Origin: Adiantum capillus-veneris
Taxonomy: Eukaryota; Streptophyta; Polypodiopsida; Polypodiales; Pteridaceae
Length of the DNA: 64,000 nt
Direction of reading: 5' to 3'
Assembly: GCA_014529385.2 (NCBI GenBank)
Contig: CM043945.1
Span: 96,204,612-96,268,611 of the forward strand
Part shown: positions 1 through 10,439 of the stretch, one piece after another
How the letters are laid out: the number at the start of each line of letters is the position of its first letter
Position numbering within the stretch: the first letter of the stretch is position 1
Program-made: the position numbers and the translations under genes
Notes under the pieces: model-generated
Database searches by the model: none
What the model was told of the DNA's origin: nothing
What the model saw: only the letters and a program-made list of their open reading frames with translations

Positions 1-115
1 CACAAACATGATTCTTAAGCATGCATACTACTTAAATTTGTGCTCAATAAAAAAGAGAACTAGTCTTATAAGACACAAACATTGATCATTTTGAAAAAAA
101 CAATTGTGCATTTGC

Positions 116-3100
116 TTACTCTAGTGTAGCAATGTAAGCATTGACAAGGTTCATACTATCCTTAAGCTGTACTCCTTGCATCCATCTAGCATCTTCAAAA
201 GGATAAATTTTGAACTTAATAAGATACCATCGGATAATCTTACCATGTCGTAGGACCTTGTCTTCATGCCAAAGGATAGCTTCGGGTTGTAGCATCTCTT
301 CTTGGTCTTCAATTTCGGGAGGGTCTTCAATAATTGGTTCGCTTGGTGGCTCTCCTTTGTAGGGCTTAAGTAGGCTCACATGAAAAGCATTGTGTATGAG
401 CCAATGGTTGGGCAACTTGAGTTGATAAGCCATCTCATTGATGGGCTTCAAGATTTGGAAAGGACCGTAGTATCTTTTTGCTAGTTTAGCATAATACTTT
501 TGATGGCTTGTAGAATTTTTACCCGTCGTTTGCCTCAATCAAGCCTTAGGAAACTTAAGTAAGACCGAATCATTTTCTTTGAACGATAAGGCCCTTCTGT
601 GATTGTCACTAGCAGCTTTTTTCCTTTGTTGAGAAATGGATATAGCATCCTTAATCTTTTGAAAAGATTCTTGTAGGTCACGGCTATACTCATCGGCAAC
701 GAAGATCTTCCCATGTACTTTAAGTAGCAAGGGACTTTTAGGTCTTCCCTCGATGATTTCAAAAGATGCTTTTCCGTACTAGTTTGTACAGTATTATTGT
801 ACATATAATGTACAAGAGTGAAGTATTTTTCCCATTGTGAGCATTGATCTACTTCGGTAACATAAGTCTTTAGTAGATCGAGTATCATAAGATTGGCTAT
901 CTCACTTTGGCCATCCGTTTGTGAATGATAGGCTGAAAAGAAATTCAATCTTGTTTCTAGATTTTCAAAGAGACCTTTTGGATGATAGACTGAAAAGAAA
1001 TTCAATCTTGTTCCTAGATTTTCAAAGAGACCTTTCCAGAAATTATTCGTCATCCTAGGATCTCTATCTGACACGATGGACGTCGGCAATCCATTGTGTT
1101 TGAAAATCTGTGATATGAAGAGTGTTGCCATTTGGTGTGCCTTAATAGTCTTTTTGACAGGAATAAAGTGTGCTTGCTTGCTAAATCTATGGAGTATCGT
1201 CAATATTCCCGTATTCCCATGGATAGAGTTGAGTAATCCAAAGATAAAATCCATGGATATACTCTCCCATGGTGAATTTGGGATAGGCAATGGCTAGAGT
1301 AATCCAGGTTGCTTCCCTCTATCATATTTGGTCTTTTGGCATACTACACATTTTGAAACATACTCTTGTATGTCCACTTTCATGGTAGGCCAATAGAAAA
1401 TCTCTACTCCTCGGAGAGTAGGTTGAATGCCTCTATGACCGGCATAGGGAGGAGCATGGGATTCATACATGACTTTCTCACGAAGGGAATAGGTAACACA
1501 TAGCCTAGTTCCGTAGAGAAGATAACCATCCTGCAAGGTGAATGGTTCCTCTTTCTTTCCCCAAAGCAAGGGCTCACAGTATATCTCTATAGTCAGGGTC
1601 AGTAGCATACTCATCTATCATAGAAGATAGATCATTGTGAGTAGCTATAGACACTACATTAACTTTTGGTCGTCGTGAAAGTGCATTGGTCACTTGATTG
1701 TGCTTACCCGTAGCGTGAGCAATATGAAAATTAAATTGCGAAAGAAAATTTGCCTTGTCGGAAAGCTTGGTTTGCGTCATGAAGTACTTGAGACTTTGAT
1801 GGTCGGTTTGTAAGAAAAATGGAGTCCCCAATAAATAGTGCTTCCATGTGTCTAGGGCATGTAGAACAGCTAAAAGCTCTTTCTCATAAATACCTAAGAC
1901 TACTTGAAGCAAGACTGCTCCAAGGCAATCACCACAAGCATCACATTGGACCTCAATGGCTTTGAGAGATCCGGAAGCATGAGGACTCGTTGGGAGGTAA
2001 GCTTTTCTTTGAGCTTGTCAAAAGCATTTTGCTCCTTAGCAATCCATGAATACTTAACATTCTTCTTTGTTAAGTCATGTAATGGTCATGCTATTTGAGA
2101 AAATTTTACTATGAAGCATCTATAGTATCCACACATACCAATAAAGCTTCTTAGCTCATGTAGATTCCTTGGATTAGGCCATGCGTTTATTACCTCTAAC
2201 TTCGATGGATCCATCCGGCTACCATCTTGAGAGATAATATGACCTAAGTGTTGAATCTCTTGAAGGAAAAATTCGCTTTTCTTTTGGTTGAGAAAAAGCT
2301 TGTTCTCCCTCAATGCTTAAAAAATCACGTGGAGATGTTGCTTGTGTTCCTCCAAAGACTCAAAGAACACTCCAGTGAATTTTCGGTAGGGTCTAAAGAT
2401 TTTCTCCATTGAACGATTGAACGTGGCTCGTACATTAGTCAAGCCAAAAGGCATGACTAGATATTCATAAAAGCCAAACGTTGTACGAAACGCGGTCTAT
2501 AGAATATCTTCATCCACTATCCTTATTTGATGATAGCCACTTTAATGGTCAATCATACTGAAGTAGATAGAGCCTTGTAGCTTATCAAACAGATCTTCTA
2601 CCTCAAGCAAGGGAAATCTATTTTTGATAGTGATATGGTTTAGTGCTTGACAGTCCACACACATACGGTATGTACCATCTTTCTTTTGCACTAATAGGAC
2701 TGGAGAACAAAAGGGAGAGGAGCTAGGCCTCACCATCCCTTTGTCAACCAATTCTTGTACTTGCCTCATGATCTCCTCTTGTTGAGCTTGGGAAACTCGA
2801 TAAGGAGGCTTGTTAGGCGGTGAGCTTCCTGGTAGGAGCTCAACTTGATGGTCACCATCCCCTCGTTTTAGAGGTAAATCCATAGGGATATCATCGATGA
2901 ACAGATCTTGGAATACTTTTAGAAAATTAGACAAGTCTAACTCTTCTTGATTCCTACCATTTACATTTGATGAAACATTAGAATCTTTTAGAGACTCTTT
3001 GACAAAAATCATGTACGCGGAAACTGAGCTCTTTATTGATTTATCAAAAGCAAGAGGATTTACAAGTGGTATAGTGCGACTAAACTCACTAGCATCTATA

Positions 3101-3569
3101 TACATGTTCTTTCCCCTATAGGTGAAGTAGATTCTCCTTTCAGGGAACTTCATGTTGGCAGCCATGCGGTTGAACCATGATGCCCCTAGGATAGCATCCT
3201 CATGCTGGAGAGGAAAGATGAAAAAGTCTTCTTTGTCGACAAGCTTTGGACATGGAGCCTCAACTTCCCAATCAAGGGAGCAACGGAGGCTCGCTGTCCC
3301 TTGAAAGCAGTGTCGGTCGTTACAGCATCTCCCATCTCAAAAGCTTGAATGCCCAACACTTGATGGTCAACACCGTTGATATAAAGTTGTGCGTAGAGCC
3401 AAGGTCAAACAAGATGAAGACATCATGCTCCCTTACCTTTCCCCAAGCATAGTACAGAGGTGAACCTTTGCAATGAGCATCCTCTTTTGGAGCTTCGATG
3501 GTGGAAGCTCTAGGAGTCTCATTGCGATCATTCCTCTTGGGGCAAGAACGATAGCCATGTCCTTGCTCC
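116..3569 (-). pseudogene. Gy-A pol remnant: PR-RT-RNaseH-IN-chromodomain
   Basis: Broken polyprotein of Gy-A. Near 3410 the protease active site reads F-D-L-G-S-T, with Leu where Ser or Thr is expected. RT starts near 2790 (YRVSQAQQEEIMRQ, then SPVLLVQKKDGTYRMC). An in-frame stop follows IDH at 2542. The RT catalytic segment near 2365 runs from GVFF directly to SLEEH, so the FxDD aspartates are missing. RNase H and its linker are at 1912-1574 (YEKELLAVLHALDTWKHYLL). The integrase HHCC domain is at 1510-1300 (AGHRGI..C-V-V-C). The integrase core is at 1290-535, with DFIFGL, SDRDPR and QTDGQSE, and contains an internal 19-residue duplication. The chromodomain (RWYLIKFKIYPFEDARWM) lies in 300-116. 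Several frameshifts and stops separate these parts. Confidence 0.9.
924..1037 (-). repeat. 57-bp tandem duplication in Gy-A integrase
   Basis: Two adjacent copies with a 57-bp period (for example TGATAG at 926 and 983) duplicate 19 codons of the integrase core just before the QTDGQSE motif. The copies differ at a few bases. Because 57 is a multiple of three the frame survives, but the fold around the catalytic region should be disrupted. Confidence 0.9.
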
Positions 3570-4180
3570 TGTAACAAACTACTGACGTGTCAAAGCCTAA
3601 AGAATGGAGCCAACTTACAGATGTGGCCGAGGAGCCTAAACCCTAAGAAGAACAAGTAACAGAAGAAGTCCTACCAACTTATGGGGACCCCGTTCGATGG
3701 GGCCCCAAGTGACATAAAGGAAGAAAATAAAGCAGGATCTGGACACACGCCAAAAACTGATGACGTGGCATATTTCCAAAAATTGCGCTGGCATGATGAC
3801 GTGGCTGGTTGTACGGATTTTTGTAAATTACGCTGGCAACGTTTGGCATTGCTTTTTGGACCATAAGCTTGTGAGTTTTAAAAGCTTTTTACTGTAACTG
3901 CTTTTCAGGCCAAGGGCCTTTAAATATAAGGTTAGGGCTCATTTTCTGGCATGCTTCTTGGCGAAGGTGCAGAGTCTCGAGTATCGGCTTGTACTGTGTT
4001 GATGCAATATAAAGAAATACCGAAAGGGGCGCTAAGGTTTGGGGCCAATACTCTTTGGGGTGGAATTCCGCCACTCCGTGTCGCGTGTCGTCTCTCTCGT
4101 TCAGTTCAGTTGTTATTGAAGTGTTAAAAGTCTGTTTAGTCTGCTCTTTTCTATTGGCACGTGGTGCCTATCTTGTGACA
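3570..4180 (+). mobile_element. Solo LTR, 611 bp, with 5-bp target duplication GCTCC
   Basis: It begins TGTAACAAACT and ends CTTGTGACA, and is flanked by GCTCC at 3565-3569 and 4181-4185. No internal element sequence is present, so it is a solo LTR left by LTR-LTR recombination. Orientation is plus: the polyadenylation-type motif ATATAAAGAAATACCG is at 4008-4023, followed by the U5 box GTGGAATTCCGCCAC near 4059. The same family returns inverted at 62995-63676, where a polypurine tract fixes its orientation. The insertion lies inside the CCHC zinc knuckle of the Gy-A gag: the finger's second half is to the left (GHGYRSC, near 3550) and its first half to the right (near 4190). Confidence 0.95.
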
Positions 4181-5457
4181 GCTCCCCACACTTAAACATT
4201 TATGGTCCTTGCGAAAAGCTTCAAGCTCTTTAGGAGAAAGTTTTTTTTTACCTTTGTAAACTCCCTTCTCCTTCAACCGATTGTTGTTGTTATTATTGCT
4301 GGAATTGCCTTGGGAAGAATTTTGGGCATTGGTTTTCCCTTTGCATCATTTTTGTCTTTGTTTTCCATGGGCTTGACATTCCGTCTAGCCCCTTGTTGGA
4401 AATTGATACACGAAGCAACCATGGTGTGGTGGATTACTTCGGTGATAGAAGCAGGCCGTTGAGAGTTGACATACTCCGCTATCCCTTCAGGTAGTCCCGC
4501 ACAGAATCGTTGCTTTTGCTCGGTGAAGTCTATCTTTTGGAAGACAGTAGCCTTGAGATAAAAATAACAAAATTTGTCTACATATTTGTGGATAGACTCA
4601 TGAGAGAGAAGCTTTAAACTACGCCATTCGGTAAGCACTTCGTCCTTTATATCGCTTGCAAGGAATTGCATCATGATGAAAACTCATAGATTTTTCCATG
4701 TCTTTGGGGCTTCGTCGTTGCCACAAAGGCTAGCCCACCATTGACGAGCCGATTTCTAGAAATGCATAGCTACATGGCATAGCTTGGAGGACTCCGTGAA
4801 GCCCTCCTCTCCAAAGGCCGCATCAAATTGCTGAATGAAGGCCAATACTTTGTCGGTGGCACCAAAGGTGCCATCATAGGTGAGAAAAGAGATACTCTTT
4901 CCTCCCTCTTTGAACTTCTTGAGCTTTTGTGACCTTCGCCATGCAGGGTAAGATTTGCAATATCCTCCCCTCTTGTATTCTCTAGGAGAATAGCCATAGC
5001 TTTCGTCGGAAGAGGAGAAAGGTGAAGAAGGAGAAGAGGGTGACCTCTTTCTTGCCCTTTTCATCCTTTGTTTCCTCTCTTCCCTTTTGGAGTGACGAGG
5101 AGAAGGATTGTGGGTTGAACGTTTCCTCTTGGAAGGAGTTGGCGATCGTTTAGACCGCCCTCTTCTTGGAGCCACTTCTTCAGAGGAACTTAGGGATTCA
5201 TTGCTTTCTTGCTCTTTGGATTACTCCTCTTGTATGGGAGAGAGTCTTCTTTTAGGGGTCTCTTCAAGAGGCCTCCTAAGCTCTCTCTCCTCTTGGAGAG
5301 GAAGGCAAATCCCATAAGCACGAAGTTGTTGAGAAACTTCAGCTTGCAAAGCAGGGTTGCCTATAGCTTGCTGCAACCTAGTAAAAAGATAATTGACAAA
5401 CATGGGGGCATCATCATTAGCACCTTCATGTGCAAAATCAAAGTTATCAATTTTCAT
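4181..5457 (-). pseudogene. Gy-A gag remnant
   Basis: Capsid-type protein of Gy-A in three open pieces: 5457-5221, 5175-4756 and 4674-4273. The middle piece has a basic Arg/Ser/Lys-rich N-terminus followed by the start of the retrotransposon gag domain (SFLTYDGTFGATDKVLAFIQQFDAAF). The last piece continues that domain (EWRSLKLLSHESIHKYVDKFCYFYL, then AGLPEGIAEYV). The zinc knuckle follows and is cut by the solo LTR at 3570-4180; its first Cys position also appears changed. The first piece (QAEVSQQLRAYGICLPLQEE) is less certain as part of gag. The frame breaks are visible between the pieces. Confidence 0.8.
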
Positions 5458-5886
5458 TCTACTCTCTTGTGGTTATTGTCAGCCATGTTAACAAAATTTG
5501 TGTACGTACTTAGTGTATGCTTTGGCAATTCAAAACCTTAGTTGCTCCTCCTCTTAGCCTTTGAAAATCGGCACTTAAGTATCTACACCCACGGCTAGAA
5601 TTGGTTAATTATAGAGAGTAGTAGAGTGGGTCTAATATTGCAAAGCTGCCAAGGGCTAGCTCCTTTCGAACTTCTTATGGCTCAATAATGGTAAAGCCGT
5701 AGGCAAGTCTAAAAAGACCTCATTATTAAGTCCAAAGCTCCCGAGGTCTGCACCATATCCCACATAGTGGACTCAACAAAACCGATAATAGATCCCAGTC
5801 CCACTTTCCCTACTATAATTAACAAAATCAACCATTTATAGGCTACTTAAAGACCTCTCTTCTTAAGCAAGAAAAGAGAAACCAAA

Positions 5887-5900
5887 TGCTCCGATACCAA
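5887..5900 (-). other. Gy-A primer binding site
   Basis: On the minus strand this reads TTGGTATCGGAGCA, close to the tRNA-iMet complement (TGGTATCAGAGC) used to prime reverse transcription by many plant LTR elements. It directly follows CCATTACA, the 3' end of the 5' LTR, which fixes that boundary at 5901. The stretch 5458-5886 between it and gag is leader without a clear ORF. Confidence 0.8.
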
Positions 5901-7470
5901 TGTAATGGAAATGACCTATTAACTTTGAGAGTAGCGAAAATTAAAGAAAATACTTTGGTGAAATTATTTTGAGAGCATAGAGGGTGAACTTGATTGATGG
6001 TAGCAACATAAACATAGCATTTAGTTAACTTGGCATGAACAATACTTTTGCAAGAGAGTTTAGAGAACATGACAACACTCGAGGACCGGATTTATGTGAA
6101 GCCGGTCCCCCCTCAAATAGGCATTTGTATTATACTTTCTCCCATCAAGAGAGACTTGGTACAATACAATCTTTGTGTTCCTTGTGACCTAGGTGATGTA
6201 ATCAAGATGGAAAGCTTCGTGCATCACGAGCATAACATAAACTTTGTGGAAAGCATTAACTATCCCAAGCCCCAGTCTCAAGGCCTCAAACACCTTCGCA
6301 GGTGGAGAGAGCTAGCGGGGAATGAGGGTAGGGAAGAGGAAGAAGAAACATTTCATAGGAGAAAGAACTAGGTTCCTCACTTATCATCACTCTTCATGCT
6401 AGCATACATAATAGCATAGAAATGAAGATGGAGAAGATGGCAAGCTTAAGCATTGAAGCATGGTTCTTGGTTGGATTTGCATTCCATAGCCAAGAGTGTT
6501 GGTATAAGCTCTCAACTTCTCTACTTGCTTGGAGAAGGAGATGGACCTCTTGCACTTTGCACTTCACACAATGAGAGTGTGTGTGTGTGTGTGTGTGTGT
6601 GGAGAGGGGGGGGAGAGCATACCCCCCAAGCATGCCCCTAGCTTCCTTGGTCGATCCCCTCTTCTAGCATAAGCCTTGAAGCTCATTGGACCCCTGCAAG
6701 TCTGGCCAATCACAAGCAAGATGCATATCAAGCAAGCATGCTAGCCTTGGGACAAGTGTCCCCCTTTCCCCTTTGAGAGAGAGGACTTGATAAATACAAA
6801 AACAATTAATTAAAGCTACTAATTTATCATTGGACCCCTTGGGTGGCCAACCACTAGGCTTTAGGCACACCATGAGGACAACATGAGGAGGAGCTTGACA
6901 AGTGTCCCTTTTGCTTTCTTTGTACTAAGCTTGCCTTGTGTGAGGGTGTGTGTGTGCTCTCTCTAGCCCCCTCTTGTAGGGCTCGCCCCTCCTTGTAGGG
7001 ATAGTGGTTTGACTTTCGGCACACCTTACCTCAAGCACCTTAATCAGCAAGCATGACAAAGCACCTCAAGCTTGGGTGGTGTTCCCACAAGCACCTCAAG
7101 CTCCCTAGCTGGCAAGCACAACAAGCACCTCAAGCACCTTAGTCATCAAGCACAACAAGCACATCAAGCTTTGGCCGGGTTCCCACCTCAAGCTCAACCC
7201 TAACTTACGTAAGGTCAAAGGACTTTTTAACACTAATCTTTGGAGGTCTTTACTGAAGCTAACCCTAAGGTCTTTAAGCTCCATTAGCTAGCCTTGCTCT
7301 TTGACACACCATCTCTCATTTGGACCCCTTTACCATTGGATCCATGTTGAGATAGATCTGAAAGCCACATGTCTCTATTCTAACCCTTGTTCCCGTTTAT
7401 TCTCCCACATTAAACGATCAGTTTAATATGAGAAAATCATTCGGGTTGGTTAGATATTAGTTTTGATGAC
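5901..7470 (-). repeat. Gy-A 5' LTR (outer end uncertain)
   Basis: One boundary (5901, TGTAATGG on the plus strand) is set by the adjacent primer site. The other end is a guess: TGTCATCAAAAC (minus, from about 7471) or TGTGGGAGAA (from about 7412) would both give a TG start. It contains a (GT)n run at 6577-6601 and a degenerate cluster of AGCACCTCAAGC-like repeats at about 7030-7170. No host gene is visible. Confidence 0.5.
7030..7170. repeat. Degenerate AGCACCTCAAGC minisatellite
   Basis: The phrase CAAGCACCTCAAGC or a close variant recurs about six times with irregular spacing. It sits near the presumed outer end of the Gy-A LTR. Confidence 0.55.
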
Positions 7471-7502
7471 ACCTTTTCCTTTCATGACAACCTTGGTCCA
7501 TT

Positions 7503-7790
7503 TCACGCCTTATCCGCCTTCTGTTGAGTCTTCGTAATAACATCCAACCAAGAAGTCGTCATTTCTTTGTGCTGCTCTTTTCCTTCTTTGATGGCCCGTA
7601 CTTGCTCCTTGATCGTGTTGAGTTCTTCTATTACTAAGGATTGTAATTCTCCCTCTTCAAGAGTGTTTCTTGATCGTGCTTCAGCGAGATCCTTCTTGAG
7701 TGACGCAATCTCTTCATCCTGAGAGTCGCCACACGACCTTCCAGTGCATTTATCTTGCTTTCTTGGATCAATGGTCCTCTAAGCCCCTCT
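7503..7790 (-). pseudogene. Coiled-coil protein relic, unrecognised
   Basis: On the minus strand an open reading frame ending at TGA 7505-7503 encodes a charged heptad-type helix (DEEIASLKKDLAEARSR, then EELNTIKEQVRAIKEGKEQ, then TSWLDVITKTQQKADKA). Upstream, in a frame shifted by one base near 7720, the coil appears to continue (IQESKINALEGRVATL), so this is probably one gene broken by a frameshift. There is no good ATG. It is not part of the UTP21 protein. A gag-like protein of some retroelement is possible, but I do not recognise the family. Confidence 0.4.
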
Positions 7791-8240
7791 CTCTCTCCAT
7801 ATGAGGTCAACTCAACCTAGTGGCCAATCGGGATAGTCTACATATATGAGGTGCTTACTCTGCATACCTCTTATAATTTGTGGACCGGCCATGCTGTAAG
7901 CGACGGATGGCCCTCTCTACTACCATCACATCCATGAAGAATGGCGATGGGGTGGGACGTGGGTACTGGGGCTCCAATATCAGTGGCTATTTGAAGGCAT
8001 GGTAGATTCTTTGTGCCTTGCGCTCTGTGATCTCATGGGTCTTGTGCTCTATGATCTCCTTGAGTGATTTCCGTGCTCAACGTCGTTTGTAGAGATCTCT
8101 GCACTCCATCATACCATATATTATGGGGCATGGTCCGAAATGCTGCAAGTGTAGAGCCTTTATAGACCCGAGTGCGCAATCCATTGTGCAACCTTCATCA
8201 GACTAATGGTGGATACAAATCAGTCCTTGAATGGGCCTCT

Positions 8241-8430
8241 AAGCCATCTCGTTATACATGATGAGACAATGTTGCGGCCCTAGTCAAAATACGTGGCACC
8301 AATATGGTATGGGTGTCGTCGTATCGCTTAAGGTTAAGCCATCTCGTTATACATAATGAGACAATGTTGCGGCCCTAGTCAAAATACGTGGCACCAATAT
8401 GGTATGGGTGTCGTCGTATCGCTTAAGGTC
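8241..8430. repeat. 95-bp tandem duplication
   Basis: AAGCCATCTCGTTATACAT begins at 8241 and again at 8336. The two 95-bp copies are nearly identical, with one visible difference (CATGATG versus CATAATG), so the duplication is recent. The surrounding 7800-8240 sequence shows no gene I can support. Confidence 0.9.
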
Positions 8431-9366
8431 GTCTCCATGCCTACCTCATCCGAGGGGGGTAGAAACTTACTCCTCAGAATCATATGTCTCACACTACCAG
8501 CTCTTTGCCTACCCGTTGAAGTCTCCCATGGGGAAGACCTCTCCCAAGGTAGAGTGCTCCAAGATCCCCTCTACGAGACATGCATGTGGTGAGAGTGTAT
8601 CTCCCTCCTCCCTCTCCTCCTCTCCAAGGCCATCCTCCTTTGTGTCTCCTTTTGCACCTGCAAACTTCGCCCCTGACAAGGAAAAGTAGCATATGGCAAT
8701 ATAAAGAAAGCGCTCCTCCTGTAGTTGTAGCCTCATCCACTATCCACATAAAGCCGACCCCAAGGTCTCTGGCTACAATCCATACTCTGCACTGCAACTC
8801 TCGTATGTCGAGGATTGCCACTCCATCTGAGCCTCGAGAAGTGATGTGTCGCATACACCTATGAAGACTCCCACTGGTAGCCTTGTACTAGGTACTCCCC
8901 TCTCCAAGCTCTCGTTTGTCTCCGTGCGCAAGACTTTAGTGAGGCCCTCCATCACCCCCTCCAATCTCCATGAGTGTGCCCATGACACAAATGATGCAAA
9001 GATTCCACAATCCATTACTTCTCCAGACATTCCTTCTACTTCTGCAGTGGTACCACCACATTCCTTTGTACAACTTGATGATTTTCTTCTACCTTGTATC
9101 CCTGCTTGTAGTACCAAGAAAGATGATATTCCTCTAGCTGTGTTAATGACAACGTATGAGGGAAATTTTCCACCTCTTGATGTATCCAAAGCTAATGAAA
9201 TTGTATTTGTAAGAAGCTGGGACAGGTTGGCAACCAAAAATTAGTGTAGGAGATTGCTTTGAATCATATTTGGAAATACAACTCCGTTGCAATCCACTAC
9301 TTGGTATATTTTATCTTGGGATCTAAGCCCCTGAGCTGTTTAATTAATAGATGCTTTTTCTTGAAA
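8431..9366 (+). other. Unassigned intronic sequence ending like a LINE 3' tail
   Basis: A plus-strand frame at 8846-9244 is open for about 130 codons (ending SWDRLATKN) but shows no domain I know. About 100 bases further on is GATGCTTTTTCTTGAAAAAA (9347-9366), which resembles the 3' end of the LINEs in this window (GGATCTTTTTCTCG plus A-run). That suggests the 3' part of a diverged plus-strand LINE. The coding claim is weak because other frames are open too. Confidence 0.35.
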
Positions 9367-9419
9367 AAATGAGAGAAAGAGAGACCTTGAATTCCTGCTC
9401 CAGATCTTTCTTCTAATAC

Positions 9420-9740
9420 GGCCACATTCCCCTTCAGAGCATAATGGTTTTCTCATCCAATTGCATCCCTTCTTGTAGTATTGACACAGATAATATTCCT
9501 CTAGCTGTGCTGATGCATTGATGAGATCATAAGAGGAGAAATTTCCACTTCTTAATGTAATCAAAACTAATAGAATTATACATGTAATAAACTGAGACGT
9601 TGAAAACCAAGGAATAGTCTTGGAGATTGCTTTCTGACTCTTTTGGGGGATACACCCCTATTTTAATCAACCACTTTGTATAGTTTGTGTCGGGCTCTAG
9701 GGAGATGTTCATAGAAGATCCTGTGCCCTTATTCATAGAA
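9420..9740 (+). repeat. Diverged second copy of the 9050-9360 sequence
   Basis: This stretch repeats about 9050-9360 with many small indels: both contain TCCTTGTAGTA-like, ATATTCCTCTAGCTGTG, CTAATxxAATT and GGAGATTGCTTT in the same order. It ends in ATAGAAGATGCTGTTC, again like the LINE 3' end, followed by a G-run and (GA)n. It is probably a second copy of the same 3' end. Confidence 0.55.
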
Positions 9741-9761
9741 GATGCTGTTCTAGGGGAGCGA

Positions 9762-9784
9762 GGGGGGGGGGGGGGGGGGGGGGG

Positions 9785-9836
<52 letters not shown>
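9762..9836. repeat. (G)26 then (AG)n microsatellite
   Basis: Twenty-six G residues run into about 24 AG units. On the UTP21 sense (minus) strand this is a long pyrimidine run, (CT)n followed by (C)26, starting about 25 nt after the donor site of the exon ending at 9862. Confidence 0.95.
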
Positions 9837-9838
<2 letters not shown>

Positions 9839-9861
9839 AGGATAGTTCCAGGTCTACCTAC

Positions 9862-10047
9862 CTCAACAGACCCATGATTAGTCCCAACAGTTGGCTTCAA
9901 AATCTGTTCTCCAATCACAAAATTTTGTAATCGCCAGGTATAAGCCACAGTACAATCAACATGGCATGTCACAACATTGCACCAGTCCCGTTCACGTATT
10001 TCTGCTGCATCAAAGCAGACTACCGGAGGAAGCTTTAACTCTTCTTC
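9862..10047 (-). CDS. UTP21: UTP21/WDR36 exon (fifth visible), linker and start of second WD40 propeller
   Basis: This 186-nt exon (62 codons) is phase 0 at both ends. Acceptor GAACAG precedes 10047 and donor GTAGGT follows 9862. It encodes EEELKLPPVVCFDAAEIRER and then DWCNVVTCHVDCTVAYTWRL followed by QNFVIGEQILKP. I recognise this stretch from UTP21/WDR36 proteins, where an 'AEIRERDWCNVVTCH' segment precedes the next propeller. UTP21 is a tandem WD40 protein of the UTP-B complex, part of the U3 small-subunit processome that processes 18S pre-rRNA in the nucleolus. The last residues (TVGTNHGSVE) match the family less well. The next exon is not in the window, so the following intron exceeds 9.8 kb. 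Confidence 0.92.
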
Positions 10048-10199
10048 CTGTTCAAGATTAATGCAACGTGATTATGGCACACCATAAGATACTTGACCAA
10101 TCAGGTAAACATCTGAACATGAAAGAGAACCCACATACTCTCAAGCATGCAAAGAACCCACATACTCTCAAGCATGCAAAGGTCCATACCCATTAATAC
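10048..10199 (-). other. UTP21: UTP21 short intron (152 bp) with 27-bp tandem duplication
   Basis: GT at 10199 and AG at 10048 bound a 152-bp intron. Inside, GAACCCACATACTCTCAAGC begins at 10127 and again at 10154, a 27-bp tandem duplication. Confidence 0.85.
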
Positions 10200-10265
10200 C
10201 TTCAATTTGAGTTTCTTCGCTCGTTTAGCGATATGCCCTTGGGAAAGTTCCCTGCTTTGTTGATC
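10200..10265 (-). CDS. UTP21: UTP21/WDR36 exon (fourth visible)
   Basis: This 66-nt exon (22 codons) is phase 0 at both ends. Acceptor GTCCAG precedes 10265 and donor GTATTAA follows 10200. It encodes DQQSRELSQGHIAKRAKKLK plus LK. The 'QDQQSRELSQxHxxKRAKK' segment is a hallmark basic linker of UTP21/WDR36. It continues directly from the previous exon, which ends in Ile-Gln. The upstream intron (10266-10439, 174 bp) is free of recognisable repeats. Confidence 0.93.
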
Positions 10266-10439
10266 CTGGACACCCATAATATAATCAGAAGGTCTCAAAA
10301 CATTTGCTGTATAAAACTGGACATCAGCATCTCATTGGCCAAACAAACATCTCAGCCTAAACCATGTTGTCCTATGAACGTATCCTCCAGATCAAAGTAA
10401 GCAACTGTTAAGCCCGTCTTCGATGGACAGCCTTAGTAC

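Larger units (their letters stand above)
1..7470 (-). mobile_element. Gy-A: decayed Ty3/gypsy retrotransposon with chromodomain
   Basis: Read on the minus strand, the order is a 5' LTR (from about 7470 to 5901), a tRNA-iMet type primer site at 5900-5887, a leader, gag, then protease, reverse transcriptase, RNase H, integrase and chromodomain, ending at 116. This order is that of a chromovirus-type Ty3/gypsy element. The 115 bases before the chromodomain stop look like 3' untranslated sequence; the 3' LTR would lie outside the window. A solo LTR from another family splits it at 3570-4180. Many stops and frameshifts mean it cannot make its own proteins. The outer end of the 5' LTR is uncertain because there is no second LTR to compare. 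Confidence 0.85.

Noticed and set aside
3681-3866. Mirror-image ORFs on both strands inside the solo LTR, and many 60-100 codon ORFs inside other LTRs
   Set aside because: They lie entirely within non-coding LTR sequence and repeat wherever the LTR repeats.
8489-8864. Overlapping ORFs on both strands
   Set aside because: Three frames are open over the same stretch and none shows a conserved motif, so I left them as unassigned sequence.
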